NCBI RefSeq assembly: GCF_964059125.1 | Contig: NZ_OZ060395.1 | Coordinates: 447,680 to 511,679 of the forward strand | Origin: Buchnera aphidicola (Eriosoma lanigerum) | Lineage (GTDB): Bacteria > Pseudomonadota > Gammaproteobacteria > Enterobacterales > Enterobacteriaceae | DNA: 64,000 nt | Direction: 5' to 3' | Shown: piece by piece, positions 1 through 11,471 of the stretch | Position numbering within the stretch: the first letter of the stretch is position 1 | Layout of the letters: the number at the start of each line of letters is the position of its first letter | Made by a program: the position numbers and the translations under genes | The notes under the pieces: generated by a model | The model's input: the letters and a program-made list of their open reading frames with translations, nothing else | What the model was told of the DNA's origin: nothing | Databases searched by the model: none

Positions 1-188
1 TCATTAATCCAAATAATCTTATTTTGTTCTTTTAATAAAATTAAATTTGGAGATAAATTATCAGATAACACATTAACTTTTGCTCCTGCTTTCAATAATA
101 ATTGAATTTTACGTTCAGATACTATCCCTCCACCTACTACTAAAACAAATTTAGATCTTAAATTTACAAAAACTGGAAGATAATTCAC
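1..188 (-). CDS. cysG: Siroheme synthase CysG, N-terminal part (runs off the window edge)
   Basis: Partial gene. The minus strand read from 188 begins GTG-AAT-TAT and gives MNYLPVFVNLRSKFVLVVGGG, the start of the CysG precorrin-2 dehydrogenase/ferrochelatase domain with its Rossmann GGG loop. The frame stays open to base 1. In enterobacteria CysG converts uroporphyrinogen III to siroheme, the prosthetic group of sulfite reductase CysI, which lies upstream on the same strand. The GTG start is chosen because AAGGA sits about 5 nt upstream. The nearby ATG at 190 runs straight into TGA. The C-terminal methyltransferase domain cannot be seen, so I cannot say whether the gene is full length. It is probably the last or a middle member of the cysJIHG unit. 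Confidence 0.85.
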   Translation of the reverse strand, partial: MNYLPVFVNLRSKFVLVVGGGIVSERKIQLLLKAGAKVNVLSDNLSPNLILLKEQNKIIWIN

Positions 189-468
189 ATATTCCTTATC
201 AATAATAACTAATATATTAATTATATTGTATTAATTAAAATAAATATTTAATTTAAATATTATATTATATAAAATTACTATCACAATAAAAACAAAATTA
301 ATAAAAAATGATATACATTCATAAATATAAGACATATAAATATAACAACAATTAATTGATAATTACATCATATATTTTATACTACAATATATTTATATAC
401 ATTATGAATTAAATAATATTGAATAGTTAAAAAAAAATAAATTATTATTGATGAATAATTTAATACTA

Positions 469-1206
469 TTATAATTTATCGTGTAAACCACATTCTCTTT
501 TTAAACCAAAAAAACGAGTATCCTCTGGTAACATACCAACTTGATATTTATGTGTAGTGTGAATATCTCCTATAGATAAATAGCCTTTATTCCATAGTGG
601 ATGATTCAATAAATTATTATTTTTTATATATTTATTTACTAATTTTGTATTCCAATCTATCATAGGTAAAACTTTTAATACATTATGTTGAATAGAAAAA
701 TATTCTAAATTTGAACGAAAATTAGATTGATCATGTCTTAGTCCTGAAATCCAAGTCATAACTGATAGTTCTTTTAATGCGCGTTTCATTGGTTCAATTT
801 TATTCATTTCATTATATTGTTTTAGTCCTACAACACCTTTCTTCCACAATTTTCCATAACGTGATTCTTGCCATGCTGGTGAAAGATAAGAACGAAATAT
901 GTTTAAATTTAATTTTAAAGAATCAGTAATTAAATCAATATAACAATATGTCTCTGAAAATAAATAACCAGTATCAATTAAAATTACAGGAATATTTGGT
1001 TGATGTGTTACTATAAGATGTAAAAATGCTATAGATTGCAAACCAAAACTAGATGTGATTACAATATTATTAGGTAAATTATTAAAAATCCAATTTATAC
1101 GTTTACTAATATCATATTCTTTAAATAACATATTATATTCATGTAATATAGATTTTTTTGTAGAAAAATCTAAATTATTTAAATTTGTTAAATTAATTTT
1201 TGACAT
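469..1206 (-). CDS. cysH: Phosphoadenosine phosphosulfate (PAPS) reductase
   Basis: 245 aa, the usual CysH length. CysH reduces PAPS to sulfite using thioredoxin or glutaredoxin. The N-terminal half has the nucleotide-binding SSFG motif (around residue 52) and a DTGYLFSETY segment. The extreme C-terminus carries KRECGLH, in which Cys239 is the catalytic nucleophile of this family. There is no CCxC pair, so this is the PAPS-type enzyme and not the iron-sulfur APS reductase. It starts 14 nt after the cysI stop, with AGGA before the ATG, so it is co-transcribed with cysJ and cysI. Recognition is by strong similarity to E. coli CysH along its whole length. Confidence 0.96.
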   Translation of the reverse strand: MSKINLTNLNNLDFSTKKSILHEYNMLFKEYDISKRINWIFNNLPNNIVITSSFGLQSIAFLHLIVTHQPNIPVILIDTGYLFSETYCYIDLITDSLKLNLNIFRSYLSPAWQESRYGKLWKKGVVGLKQYNEMNKIEPMKRALKELSVMTWISGLRHDQSNFRSNLEYFSIQHNVLKVLPMIDWNTKLVNKYIKNNNLLNHPLWNKGYLSIGDIHTTHKYQVGMLPEDTRFFGLKRECGLHDKL

Positions 1207-1220
1207 AATTTATTCCTTTT

Positions 1221-2936
1221 TTAATTCCAGAAATCTAATATAGAATTCTTGATTTCTTTTACTATATTATAACGAATACAAAAATCACCGAAATTTTCAT
1301 TTAATTGACGTTTATTAGACCATAATTGAATTAAATTATCTAATTTATCAAATAATTCAGATTCATTTAAATTTTCAGCATATAAACTTGCTAATTTTGT
1401 TCCAATAGTATTTCCACCTAAATACAAATTATAGCGATTCAGAGATTTACCAACTAATCCAATTTCTGCTAATAATGATCTACCACATCCATTAGGACAA
1501 CCAGAAATTCTAAATATAATTTTTTCATTATTTACTGAATACTTAATCATAATATTTTCAAGTTTTTTAATAAAAGATAATAAAATTCTTTCAGATTCAG
1601 CCATAGCTAATGGGCAAGTAGGAAAAGAAACACAAGCCATAGAATTTTCTTCTAATGGTGATCTTAAAACCATAAATCCATAACGAGAAGCTAAATTTTC
1701 AATAATTGTTTTATTAGCATTATCAATATTAGCAACAATTATATTTTGATTAGCAGTTAAACGAAATTCGCCAGTATGAATTTTTGCAATTTCTATTAAA
1801 CCTGATTTTAAAAGTTGATTTACATCATCCCGTAATCTACCTCCTGGTATAAATAATGTTAAATTCCATTTACCATTAATTCCTTTTTTCCACCCAAATT
1901 GATCTCCTCTCATCAAGAATTTATAAGGACGAATTGATGAAAATTTCACATTAGATCTATTTTCTACTTCATTTTTAAATTTTTGTATTCCATATTTTTG
2001 TAATGTATATCTAGTTTTAGCGTTTTTTCTATTAACTCGATTACCCCAATCTCTTTGAGTAGTAATTATTGCTTCTACAACATTTAATATATTGTTTAAA
2101 GGTATAAAACCAAATTCTGTAGATAACGATGGCCAAGTAGAATGATTCCCATGTTCAAAAGATAAACCACCTCCAACCAACACATTAAAACCAATTAATT
2201 TTTCTTCTTTTGCTATTGCAATTAAATTCATATCATTAGCATGTAAATCAATATCATTATGAGGTGGAATAAGTATTCCAGTTTTAAATTTTCTAGGTAA
2301 ATATGTTTTACTCAGAATAGGTTCATTCTCTGTTGTTATTATTTTTTTTTGATTTAACCAAATTTCTGCATAAGCTTTTGTTCTAGGTAATAAATGTTCA
2401 GATATTTTTTTTGCCCATGAATATACTTCATAATGTAAAAAAGACTCAACAGGATTAGAAGTACATAATACATTTCTATTTACATCATTAGCTGTTCCTA
2501 TAGAATCCAATCCTACATCATGTAAAATTTGATGAATTTTTCTCAAGTTATTTTTTAAAATTCCATGTAATTGAAAAGTTTGACGATTTGTTAAACGAAT
2601 AGATCCATATAATGTATGTTTGCTAGCAAAATCATCGATCTTTAACCACTGTTTAGGTGTAATTACACCTCCGGGTAAACGACAACGTAGCATCATTGCA
2701 TATTTTGGTTCTAACTTTTGTTGCATCCGTTCAATTCGAATATCACGATCATCTTGTTGATACATACCATGAAATCTAATAAGAGAATAATTATCTCCTT
2801 TAAAACCATTAGTTAAAGTATCATTTAAATCATCAACAATTGTACCTCTTAAATAATTACTTTCTTCTTTAATACGTTCAAAATCAGATAATTTGTTTAC
2901 TTCATTATGTAATTTAATTTTTATATTTTTACTCAT
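1221..2936 (-). CDS. cysI: Sulfite reductase (NADPH) hemoprotein beta subunit
   Basis: 571 aa, matching E. coli CysI (570). It catalyses the six-electron reduction of sulfite to sulfide at a coupled siroheme/4Fe-4S centre. The cluster ligands are visible as CVSFPTC and, further on, GCPNGCG, around residues 435-485. The substrate-binding basic segments ([21 protein letters not shown]) are also intact. The ATG overlaps the cysJ stop by one base (TAATG), so the two subunits are translationally coupled. Siroheme would come from cysG two genes downstream. No damage is seen. Confidence 0.97.
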   Translation of the reverse strand: MSKNIKIKLHNEVNKLSDFERIKEESNYLRGTIVDDLNDTLTNGFKGDNYSLIRFHGMYQQDDRDIRIERMQQKLEPKYAMMLRCRLPGGVITPKQWLKIDDFASKHTLYGSIRLTNRQTFQLHGILKNNLRKIHQILHDVGLDSIGTANDVNRNVLCTSNPVESFLHYEVYSWAKKISEHLLPRTKAYAEIWLNQKKIITTENEPILSKTYLPRKFKTGILIPPHNDIDLHANDMNLIAIAKEEKLIGFNVLVGGGLSFEHGNHSTWPSLSTEFGFIPLNNILNVVEAIITTQRDWGNRVNRKNAKTRYTLQKYGIQKFKNEVENRSNVKFSSIRPYKFLMRGDQFGWKKGINGKWNLTLFIPGGRLRDDVNQLLKSGLIEIAKIHTGEFRLTANQNIIVANIDNANKTIIENLASRYGFMVLRSPLEENSMACVSFPTCPLAMAESERILLSFIKKLENIMIKYSVNNEKIIFRISGCPNGCGRSLLAEIGLVGKSLNRYNLYLGGNTIGTKLASLYAENLNESELFDKLDNLIQLWSNKRQLNENFGDFCIRYNIVKEIKNSILDFWN

Positions 2937-4756
2937 TAATAAACATCCCTTTGATATCGATTATTGATTCGTAAATTGTTTAAATATTCATATGAATCTT
3001 GTTCATTCATAGAACCATACTTTATAAAAATTTTTAATAATACTGACTCCACATCTTTGGCCATATTCAATTTATCTCCACAAATATAAATATACGCTCC
3101 ATTAACTATCCAATCCCACACTTCTTCTCCTTGTTCCCATAATTTATATTGAACATAAATTTTTTCTTGAGTATCTCTAGACCATGCTAAATCAATTTTA
3201 GTTAATAATCCTTTATTAAAATAATTTTGCCATTCTCTTTGATATAAAAAATCTTCAGTAAAAGTATTATTTCCATAAAAAAGCCAATTTCTTCCACGAG
3301 CTTTTAAATAATCTCTTTCTTGCATAAAAGCTCGAAATGGTGCTATACCTGTACCAGGACCAATCATAATAATAGAAATTTTATCATCTTTAGGTAATCG
3401 AAAATTTTTATTAGATTGAATAAATAATCGAATTTTACTATCTTCCGATATCCGATAAGATAAATAACTTGATGCTCCTCCTTGACATAAACGATTAGCT
3501 GAAAAATATTGAACAACTCCAACTGTAATATGTACTTCATCATTATATAATTTTTGAGAAGAAGAAATTGAATAAAATCTAGGTAATAAAGGTCTTAAAA
3601 AACCAATCATTTGTTCTGCAGTTAATGTACATGGATATTCATAAAACATATTTACTATAGAAGTATTTTTGGAATAAAAACTTAATTTCTTTTTATCCAA
3701 TATTATTTTTTTTAAATTATTATTATTTGTAATTTGAGCATATTGAATAACAATATGATTAGTATTAACTGTTAATTCAAAATATTTTGATAAAGCAATA
3801 AATATACTCATACAATGTTTATTAACTATTACTGATTCATTTCGATTAATATTAAATATTTTTAAAATATCAATTACCAATTGTGAATCATTCTCATACC
3901 ATACTCCTAATGAATCACCAGGTTGATATTGAATCTTAGAATTACATACTCCAATTTCAATATGTCTAATATCTTTAACAGAATCACGACCAGTAATTTT
4001 TTGATTAACTAATAATTCTCCTGAATATGGATTTTCTTTTGTAATTAATTGATTAGTTTTAATTGATAATGGATGTTGAATATTAGTTATAGAAAAATCA
4101 TTCTTGTTTATCTTTCTGTTGTTTAATTTAACTTTTAATATATTTATTAATTCAGTACGCCATTTTTTTGCTATTTCACTATATTCAATATCCGCATCTA
4201 CCCTATCAATCAATCGTTGAGCTCCTAATTTATTTAACTGATTATCAAAATCTTTTCCTGCTTGACAAAATAAATCATAAGAAGAATCACCTAATCCAAA
4301 TACAGAAAAATATAGATTTTTTAAATCAGGAGCTTTTGATGATTTTAAGAAATTATAAAAAGCTATTGATTCTTCTGGAGGTTCCCCTTCTCCTTGAGTA
4401 GAAGTAATAATTATTAAAAATTGTTCTTTAGAAATTTTTTTAAATGAATAATCACAAGCTTGTACTAATCGTGATTGAATATTATTTAATTGTAATTCAT
4501 TAAAAAAAATTGTTGATAAATCTTGAGCATTTCCAGTTTGAGAAGCAGAAACAACTGTCACAATTTCAGTCATTTCTTTATCAATATTAGTTTCTACAGA
4601 GTTATTATCTTTTACATTATTATGAGCTTTACCCCAATAATAACCGGATAACCATATTAATTGAGAATTTGATAAAAGACTAGCATCAACTTTGAGAGAT
4701 GATAATAATTCAGAAGTCATTGGAAATAAAAAGTTTGATATTTCACTATTTTTCAT
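2936..4756 (-). CDS. cysJ: Sulfite reductase (NADPH) flavoprotein alpha subunit
   Basis: 606 aa, E. coli 599. It passes electrons from NADPH through FAD and FMN to CysI. The flavodoxin-like FMN domain starts near residue 66 with [12 protein letters not shown]. The FAD/NADPH ferredoxin-reductase-like half contains RFYSISSS (FAD), [12 protein letters not shown] (NADPH phosphate) and ICGD. The C-terminus is YQRDVY, as in E. coli. It is the first gene of the leftward cys unit. The 295 bp upstream, to mutS, are AT-rich and show no CysB-like site I can recognise, so the operon may be expressed constitutively (inference). Confidence 0.96.
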   Translation of the reverse strand: MKNSEISNFLFPMTSELLSSLKVDASLLSNSQLIWLSGYYWGKAHNNVKDNNSVETNIDKEMTEIVTVVSASQTGNAQDLSTIFFNELQLNNIQSRLVQACDYSFKKISKEQFLIIITSTQGEGEPPEESIAFYNFLKSSKAPDLKNLYFSVFGLGDSSYDLFCQAGKDFDNQLNKLGAQRLIDRVDADIEYSEIAKKWRTELINILKVKLNNRKINKNDFSITNIQHPLSIKTNQLITKENPYSGELLVNQKITGRDSVKDIRHIEIGVCNSKIQYQPGDSLGVWYENDSQLVIDILKIFNINRNESVIVNKHCMSIFIALSKYFELTVNTNHIVIQYAQITNNNNLKKIILDKKKLSFYSKNTSIVNMFYEYPCTLTAEQMIGFLRPLLPRFYSISSSQKLYNDEVHITVGVVQYFSANRLCQGGASSYLSYRISEDSKIRLFIQSNKNFRLPKDDKISIIMIGPGTGIAPFRAFMQERDYLKARGRNWLFYGNNTFTEDFLYQREWQNYFNKGLLTKIDLAWSRDTQEKIYVQYKLWEQGEEVWDWIVNGAYIYICGDKLNMAKDVESVLLKIFIKYGSMNEQDSYEYLNNLRINNRYQRDVY

Positions 4757-5051
4757 TGTATTAAATATCCATTTATAAATATATATTTAAAAAAAATAAA
4801 AATGAAAATGCAATTATATCAATAATATAAAATCTATTATATACGTGATTAATGAAAACAATCCATAAATATGATAGTCACATTACTATTAGAGTTATAT
4901 TGTAATAATAATGCGTTATTAAAAATATATATTTTACATATATATTCAAATAAAATATATACTAATAATTTAATTATATAAAGAAATTAATTATATTATT
5001 AGTATACTTTATATTATGTATTTTTATGATTAATTAATTTTATATTTAAAG

Positions 5052-7595
5052 TTACAACATGTTTTTTAATAAATAAATATAATTTAATGCTTCTCTAGGA
5101 GAGATTTTATCAGGTTCTACTGATGAAATAAAATTAATTATATCAATAGATTTGTTATTCTTTAATAATCTAATATCTAATTCTTTTAATTTTTTTTTAG
5201 CACTAGAAATAATTGAATTAGGTAATCCAGCTAATTCAGCAACTGACAAAGAATAACTTTTTTTAGAAACTCCTGGCTTAATAGTATGTAGAAAAATAAT
5301 TTTTCCATCTTGTTCTAACACACTGAAAAATAAATTTTTTATCATACTTAATATATTAGATAAATAAGTTAATTCAAAATAATGAGTAGCAAATAAAGTC
5401 ATAGAATTAATATTCTTAGCTAAATGTTCTAAACATGACCAGGCTAAAGATAAACCATCATTAGTAGCAGTACCTCTTCCAATTTCATCTATTAAAACCA
5501 AACTATTTTCTGTAGAAAAATTTAGAATACTAGTTAACTCAACCATTTCAAGCATAAAAGTAGACTGTTTTTTAAATACATTATCTGCAGATCCTATACG
5601 AGTAAATATTTTATCAATAATACCTATTCGAGCATATTTAGCAGGAACAAAACTTCCAATACTAGACATAATTACAATAAGAGCAATTTGTCTCATATAT
5701 GTACTTTTTCCTCCCATATTAGGACCAGTAATCACCATTATTGTTTTTAACTGTGTTAAATTAATATCATTAGCTACAAATGATACGTCAGGCAATAATT
5801 CTATGACTGGGTGTCTACTTTTCTTTAATCTTATTTCTTTTTTATCAGTTAAAATTGGACATACATAATTTAATGTTATAGATCGTTCAGATAAATTTGT
5901 TAATACATCTAATTCAGATAAAGCTTTAGAAGTCATTTGCAATTTTTCTAAATAAGGAAAAATTAAATCAAATAATTCTTCATATAATATAGTTTCTAAT
6001 TCAACAGATCTAAATTCTGCTGTTAAAAAAGTTTCTTGAAATTGTTGTAATGATGGAAAAGTATATCTAGTAAAATGTTTTAATGTTTGCTTTTTTATGT
6101 ATTCTTTCGGAATTAAATGTAAATATTTATTACTAATTTGAATATAATAACCAATTAAGCTATTAAAATTAATTTTTAAGGTATTGATACCATATTTAAT
6201 TTTTTCTTCTACTTCTATATTAATTAAAACATCATGAGCTGAACTTTTAATTGTCCTTAATTGATCTAATTGTAAATTATACTGATCAGCAATTACGTTT
6301 CCTTCACGAATAGAATTTGAAGGAAACTCTGCTATAGCTTTTTCTAATAAATCTATTAAATCAGGATAAGTATTAATTAATAAAGATAAACTTTTTAAAT
6401 TATTTGATTTTAATTTTAATAATAAATCGTTAATTTTGGGTAATATTCGTAATGAAATTCTTAACAATAACCAATCTCTAGGTAAAGCAGTTCTTAATGA
6501 TAAACGTGAAGTAATTCTTTCTAAATCAGAAATGCGAATAAGTAATTTTTGTAATTCTAAATAATGTGATTGTAATTCTAAAATACTTTTTTGTCTATTT
6601 TGGAGAATTAATTGATTACGTATTGGCATACATAACCATCTTTTTAACATTCTACTACCCATTCTCGTTACTGTATGGTTAAGAACAAAATATAACGTGT
6701 TAGAAACATTACCAGATATATTTTCTACTAAATCAAGTTGTTTTATAGTTGCTACATTCATATAAATATAGTCTTCATTATTTAACTTTTTTATACAACG
6801 TATGTGATGTAAATAATTATAATGCATAGACTTTACATATTTTAACAAACAACCAGATGCAGAAAGCGCTGCTCCATCTTGATTAATTTCAAATAATTTA
6901 TATTTTTCAGAACCAAAATGTAATTTTAATATTTTTTTAGAAGAACAAGCTGAAAAATCTATACTAGAACGTTTATTTAATCCTTTTCTATCACTAATTA
7001 AATACATATATGAAAAATTATCAGGATATAACAATTCTTGAGGATTAGTACATTGAATTCGAGATAATAGTAATTCTGGATTATAATATTCTGAAACATA
7101 GAATCTACCTGAAGCTAAATCTAATGTAGCATACCCAAAAATATTATCTTGTTCATATAAAGAAGCTACTAAATTATCTGTATGTTCTGATAAAAAATCT
7201 TCATCTGTAATAGTTCCTGGTGTTATTACTTTTACTACTTTACGTTCTAACAACCCTTTTCTTAATAATTTATTTCCTATTTGATCACAGATAACAACTG
7301 ATTTACCTAATTTTACTAATTTTGATACATAAACATTAATATTATTACAAGGAATACCTGCCATAGGTACATTATTATTAATATACCCCCTTTTAGTTAA
7401 TGTAATATTTAATAAATTTGAAATTTGTTTAGCATCATTAAAAAAAAGCTCATAAAAATCTCCCATCTGATAAAATAACAACATATTAGGATATTGTTCT
7501 TTCAATAATAAATATTGTTTAATCATCGGAGTATGGGAATGTTTACTATTTGAATTAATAACAATGGATTGATTATTTTTATTAAAATTTTTCAT
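5052..7595 (-). CDS. mutS: DNA mismatch repair ATPase MutS
   Basis: About 847 aa from the chosen ATG, E. coli 853. It binds mismatches as a dimer and recruits MutL. The mismatch-contacting Phe-x-Glu (GDFYELF) lies in the N-terminal domain. The ABC-type ATPase has Walker A TGPNMGGKSTYM, Walker B LVLIDEIGRGTATNDG and the FATHYFEL switch. A longer reading from 7610 would need a TTG codon, so the ATG at 7595 (MKNFNKNN) is preferred. The C-terminal helix-turn-helix region is present. The gene looks intact, so mismatch correction may persist if mutL exists elsewhere. Confidence 0.95.
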   Translation of the reverse strand: MKNFNKNNQSIVINSNSKHSHTPMIKQYLLLKEQYPNMLLFYQMGDFYELFFNDAKQISNLLNITLTKRGYINNNVPMAGIPCNNINVYVSKLVKLGKSVVICDQIGNKLLRKGLLERKVVKVITPGTITDEDFLSEHTDNLVASLYEQDNIFGYATLDLASGRFYVSEYYNPELLLSRIQCTNPQELLYPDNFSYMYLISDRKGLNKRSSIDFSACSSKKILKLHFGSEKYKLFEINQDGAALSASGCLLKYVKSMHYNYLHHIRCIKKLNNEDYIYMNVATIKQLDLVENISGNVSNTLYFVLNHTVTRMGSRMLKRWLCMPIRNQLILQNRQKSILELQSHYLELQKLLIRISDLERITSRLSLRTALPRDWLLLRISLRILPKINDLLLKLKSNNLKSLSLLINTYPDLIDLLEKAIAEFPSNSIREGNVIADQYNLQLDQLRTIKSSAHDVLINIEVEEKIKYGINTLKINFNSLIGYYIQISNKYLHLIPKEYIKKQTLKHFTRYTFPSLQQFQETFLTAEFRSVELETILYEELFDLIFPYLEKLQMTSKALSELDVLTNLSERSITLNYVCPILTDKKEIRLKKSRHPVIELLPDVSFVANDINLTQLKTIMVITGPNMGGKSTYMRQIALIVIMSSIGSFVPAKYARIGIIDKIFTRIGSADNVFKKQSTFMLEMVELTSILNFSTENSLVLIDEIGRGTATNDGLSLAWSCLEHLAKNINSMTLFATHYFELTYLSNILSMIKNLFFSVLEQDGKIIFLHTIKPGVSKKSYSLSVAELAGLPNSIISSAKKKLKELDIRLLKNNKSIDIINFISSVEPDKISPREALNYIYLLKNML

Positions 7596-7885
7596 AAATA
7601 AAAAATACAAAATATTAGTAACTTTATGTAGTTAATTATTTGTTGGTGTATTTTAAAATACTATTTATCATAATAAAAATTATTTGTTCTATATAAATAA
7701 TAAATGATAAATAATAAATAAAATTAATTATAATATATATTATATAAAATATAAAAAATAAAATTAATGAAAATATATATATAATAAATCATAAAAATGG
7801 TAATATATACATATATTGAATTAAAAATATAAAAAATAAATTGTGAATATAATCATAATCTAATTATTATAGTAAATTACTAACT

Positions 7886-8536
7886 ATGCCATTAATAAAA
7901 AAATTGAAAAAATTATTAATTATTACTATTGTCAATATAATATTTTCATTTAATATATTTGCACAATCCTTTGTAGAAGGGAAACATTATATACGTTTGC
8001 CTCAACATATTAATAATATTCATAAAATAGTAGAATATTTTTCTTTTTTTTGTCCTCATTGTTATACATTAGAAAAAAAATATCATTTATATGAAAAATT
8101 AAATAATATCAATAATTTAAAGAAAGAAATAAAAATATGTCATGTTAACATAATTAATAACAAAATTGGAAAAATTTTAACACATATTTGGTGTATGGCA
8201 CAGGCTATACATGTTGAAAAAAAAATTATAATTCCAATTTTTGAATTAATTCATCAAAAAAATTCTGTTTTAAATAAAAATAATATAGAAACAATATTTA
8301 TTCAATGTACAAAAATTAACAAAAAAGAATATAATCTACTATGGAATAGTTATACTGTTTATAATTTAATCATTCAAAATCAAAAATATATTGATAAAAT
8401 TTATTTACAATATGTACCTACAACAATCATTAATGGAGAATATATTCTCAATAATACATCTCTCTATACTACATCTAAAACAATATTTTTTTCACAATAT
8501 ATTAATATTATAAAATATTTAATTCATAAAAAATAA
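7886..8536 (+). CDS. dsbA: Periplasmic thiol:disulfide oxidoreductase DsbA
   Basis: 216 aa, E. coli 208. It introduces disulfides into secreted proteins. Residues 1-26 form a signal peptide: a lysine-rich start, a hydrophobic core, and FA before QSF as the likely cleavage site. The thioredoxin-fold active site is FFCPHCYTLE (CPHC). The cis-proline loop is VPTTIING near residue 180. The middle alpha-helical domain is strongly drifted toward Ile, Asn and Lys. It stands directly upstream of polA, as in E. coli, though 147 bp separate them and each may have its own promoter. Confidence 0.92.
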   Translation: MPLIKKLKKLLIITIVNIIFSFNIFAQSFVEGKHYIRLPQHINNIHKIVEYFSFFCPHCYTLEKKYHLYEKLNNINNLKKEIKICHVNIINNKIGKILTHIWCMAQAIHVEKKIIIPIFELIHQKNSVLNKNNIETIFIQCTKINKKEYNLLWNSYTVYNLIIQNQKYIDKIYLQYVPTTIINGEYILNNTSLYTTSKTIFFSQYINIIKYLIHKK

Positions 8537-8683
8537 CATATATGATTACTAAAAATAAAACAAAATTAAATTTTATAATTTAAAATAATTATTTTATATA
8601 TAAATATTTCATTTATATAACAATCGTAATATATTAATTGAAAAACATATATACTTTATTTATTACTTAATCAAGAATAATTT

Positions 8684-11401
8684 ATGATAACAAAAAAATC
8701 TATATTACTTATAGATGGTACTTATTATTTATATCGTGCATATTATGCTTTACCATTATTTACTAATACATTAGGAGAACCTATTGGAGCGATTTATGGA
8801 ATAATAAATATGATTAAAAAAATCTTACATGATCATAAACCAAAATATATGATTATTATATTTGATTCACCTAGTAAAAATTTTAGGCATCAGTTATTCC
8901 CAGAATATAAAAAAAATCGAAAAAACATACCGGACGAATTAAAAATACAAATTAATTCAATTTATAAAATAATAAAATATCTAGGTGTATCCACTATAAT
9001 TATACCAAATTTTGAAGCAGATGATGTTATAGGAACTTTATCTAACTACTATGCTCAAAAAAACAATTTAGTTTTAATTAGTACTAATGATAAAGATTTA
9101 GGACAATTAGTATCCAATAATATAAAAATAATTAATAATGATAATAAAATTTTAGGTCCAAAAGAAATAGAACTAAAATATGGTGTACAATCTCAATTCA
9201 TTCCAGATTTGTTAGGTTTAATGGGAGATACAACAGATAACATTCCAGGAATACCAGGGATTGGAAAAAAAACAGCTATAAAGTTAATACAAAATTTTGG
9301 ATCCATCGATAATATTTATAAAAATTCAAATTTAATTTCATCTCTACCAATACGTAATGCAAAAAATATTGCAATTAAAATTATTACTCATAGAAATATA
9401 GCTTTTTTGTCATATATGTTATCAAAAATCAAAACAGATGTACCAATAAATTTTAATACAATACAATTACAAATAAAACCACCATATATTAGTAAATTAC
9501 TAAAAATATTTGAACATCATGGATTGGAGAAATGGAAAAAAAATATTAATAATTTAATTAATTTTAATATTAAAAATCAAATAGAATACAATAATACTAA
9601 CAATCATATCAACAATAAACAAATTACTAACTGTAACATTACATCTATTGAAATACTAATAAAATGGATAAAAAAATTAGATACTTTATCCATATTTTCT
9701 TTTTATTTACACTTAGAAGATATTAATTTTAATAGAAATATTATTGGTATTGGTATAGCAATTAATTCTCAAGAATCTATGTATATTAATTTTTGTAATT
9801 ATGACAAGAAAGACACTTCTAAACTTAATCACAAAAATGTTTTTTCTTACTTAAAATATATACTTGAAGATCCAAAAAAAATAAAAATTGGATATAATTT
9901 TAAAAACTATTATTATGCATTAAAAAAATATAACATTAATTTAAATGGTGCTAAATTTGATGTGATATTAGAATCATATATTATTAATCAATCAGAAAAT
10001 TTTTATAATTTATGTACTAAAGCAAAATTAGAAAATATATTTTTAGAATATATTAACAAGAACACTGAAAAAAACAAACAATTATCAGCTGATCAATTAA
10101 ATTTAGGATTACAAGCATACATTATACTTCAATTACATAATATTATGTGGAATAAAATCAAAAAAGATTCAACGACTTCCCATATATTTCATACTATTGA
10201 TATTCCACTTATAAAAATACTTGCAAAAATAGAATATTATGGAGTTTTAATTGATAAAGAAAAATTACATATTCAATCTAATTTAATTAAACATAAATTA
10301 TTAAAATTAATATCACAAGCGCATCAATTAGCTGGAGAACCATTTAATTTATGTTCAAATAAACAAATAAAAAATATATTATATTTTAAAAACCAACTAA
10401 ATATTAGTATGAAAACAAAAACAGGAAACAAATCAACTAATAAATTAACTTTAAATAAATTATCATTATTACATCCTTTACCTAAAATAATTCTAGAATA
10501 TCGCAGTTTATATAAATTACAATCAACATACTTAAATAAATTGCCAAAAATGATAAATAGTTATACTGGTAGAATTCATAGTTCATATTATCAAACTAGT
10601 ACTATTACGGGAAGATTATCATCGCGCAACCCTAATTTACAAAATATTCCTATTAAACAAAAAATAGGAAAAAAAATAAGACGAGCATTTATTCCAGAAA
10701 AAAATTTTTTTATTTTATCATTGGATTACTCTCAGATTGAATTAAGAATACTTGCTCATTTTTCTCAAGATCCAAAACTAACTCAATATTTTACAAATAA
10801 TCAAGATGTACATATTTTAACTGCCACTGAGATCTTTAATATACCTTATAATGAAGTAACAATAGAACAAAGAAATCATGCAAAAAGTATTAATTTTGCT
10901 GTAATTTATGGAATTAGTGCTTTTGGATTAGCTGAACAATTAAAAATTAATTATAAAGATGCAAAAAAATATATTCATACATATTTTAATCAACATAAAG
11001 GAATTGTTAACTATATAAATGAAACTAAAAAACATGTAAAAAAATTAGGTTATGTATCTACTATTACAGGTAGAAAAATATATATTCCAAATATTAATTC
11101 AACTACAAAATATATACAAGAATCTTCTGAAAGAACAGCAATTAATGGATCAATTCAAGGAACAGCATCAGATATTATTAAATTAGCTATGATTAATATA
11201 GAAAATTGGTTAAACAAATTTTATCCTATTGATGTAAAAATGATTATGCAAGTACATGATGAACTAATATTTGAAGTACATCATCAATATATTAATATAA
11301 TTAAAGAAAAAATCAAATATTTGATGGAAAATAGTATTTTATTAAACGTACCAATTAAAGTGAATGCTAAAATTGGAATAAATTGGAATGAAATATATTA
11401 A
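8684..11401 (+). CDS. polA: DNA polymerase I (proofreading site degenerate)
   Basis: 905 aa, E. coli 928. It fills gaps, removes Okazaki primers and acts in excision repair. Domains in order: a 5'-3' exonuclease (1 to about 290) with conserved acidic clusters (FEADDVIG, STNDKDLG) and the GIPGIGKKTA helix-hairpin-helix; a 3'-5' exonuclease fold (about 325-500); and the polymerase (about 500-905) with motif A LDYSQIELR, motif B HAKSINFAVIYG and motif C MQVHDEL. The proofreading carboxylates are gone. By alignment, E. coli Asp355/Glu357 become Tyr341/His343, Asp424 becomes Tyr409 and Asp501 becomes Gln477. Polymerase and flap nuclease should work, but proofreading should not (inference). polA is followed by engB on the opposite strand, as in E. 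coli. Confidence 0.95.
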   Translation: MITKKSILLIDGTYYLYRAYYALPLFTNTLGEPIGAIYGIINMIKKILHDHKPKYMIIIFDSPSKNFRHQLFPEYKKNRKNIPDELKIQINSIYKIIKYLGVSTIIIPNFEADDVIGTLSNYYAQKNNLVLISTNDKDLGQLVSNNIKIINNDNKILGPKEIELKYGVQSQFIPDLLGLMGDTTDNIPGIPGIGKKTAIKLIQNFGSIDNIYKNSNLISSLPIRNAKNIAIKIITHRNIAFLSYMLSKIKTDVPINFNTIQLQIKPPYISKLLKIFEHHGLEKWKKNINNLINFNIKNQIEYNNTNNHINNKQITNCNITSIEILIKWIKKLDTLSIFSFYLHLEDINFNRNIIGIGIAINSQESMYINFCNYDKKDTSKLNHKNVFSYLKYILEDPKKIKIGYNFKNYYYALKKYNINLNGAKFDVILESYIINQSENFYNLCTKAKLENIFLEYINKNTEKNKQLSADQLNLGLQAYIILQLHNIMWNKIKKDSTTSHIFHTIDIPLIKILAKIEYYGVLIDKEKLHIQSNLIKHKLLKLISQAHQLAGEPFNLCSNKQIKNILYFKNQLNISMKTKTGNKSTNKLTLNKLSLLHPLPKIILEYRSLYKLQSTYLNKLPKMINSYTGRIHSSYYQTSTITGRLSSRNPNLQNIPIKQKIGKKIRRAFIPEKNFFILSLDYSQIELRILAHFSQDPKLTQYFTNNQDVHILTATEIFNIPYNEVTIEQRNHAKSINFAVIYGISAFGLAEQLKINYKDAKKYIHTYFNQHKGIVNYINETKKHVKKLGYVSTITGRKIYIPNINSTTKYIQESSERTAINGSIQGTASDIIKLAMINIENWLNKFYPIDVKMIMQVHDELIFEVHHQYINIIKEKIKYLMENSILLNVPIKVNAKIGINWNEIY

Positions 11402-11471
11402 AACATATTCTATATAAATGTAAATAATTTTAAATTAATACAATTATTTTAAAATACATAACATATTATCC

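Noticed and set aside
4881..4913. An imperfect 11-bp hairpin between cysJ and mutS as a mutS terminator
   Set aside because: One mismatch, no T-run on the minus strand, and it lies 140 nt beyond mutS. Not distinguishable from background.
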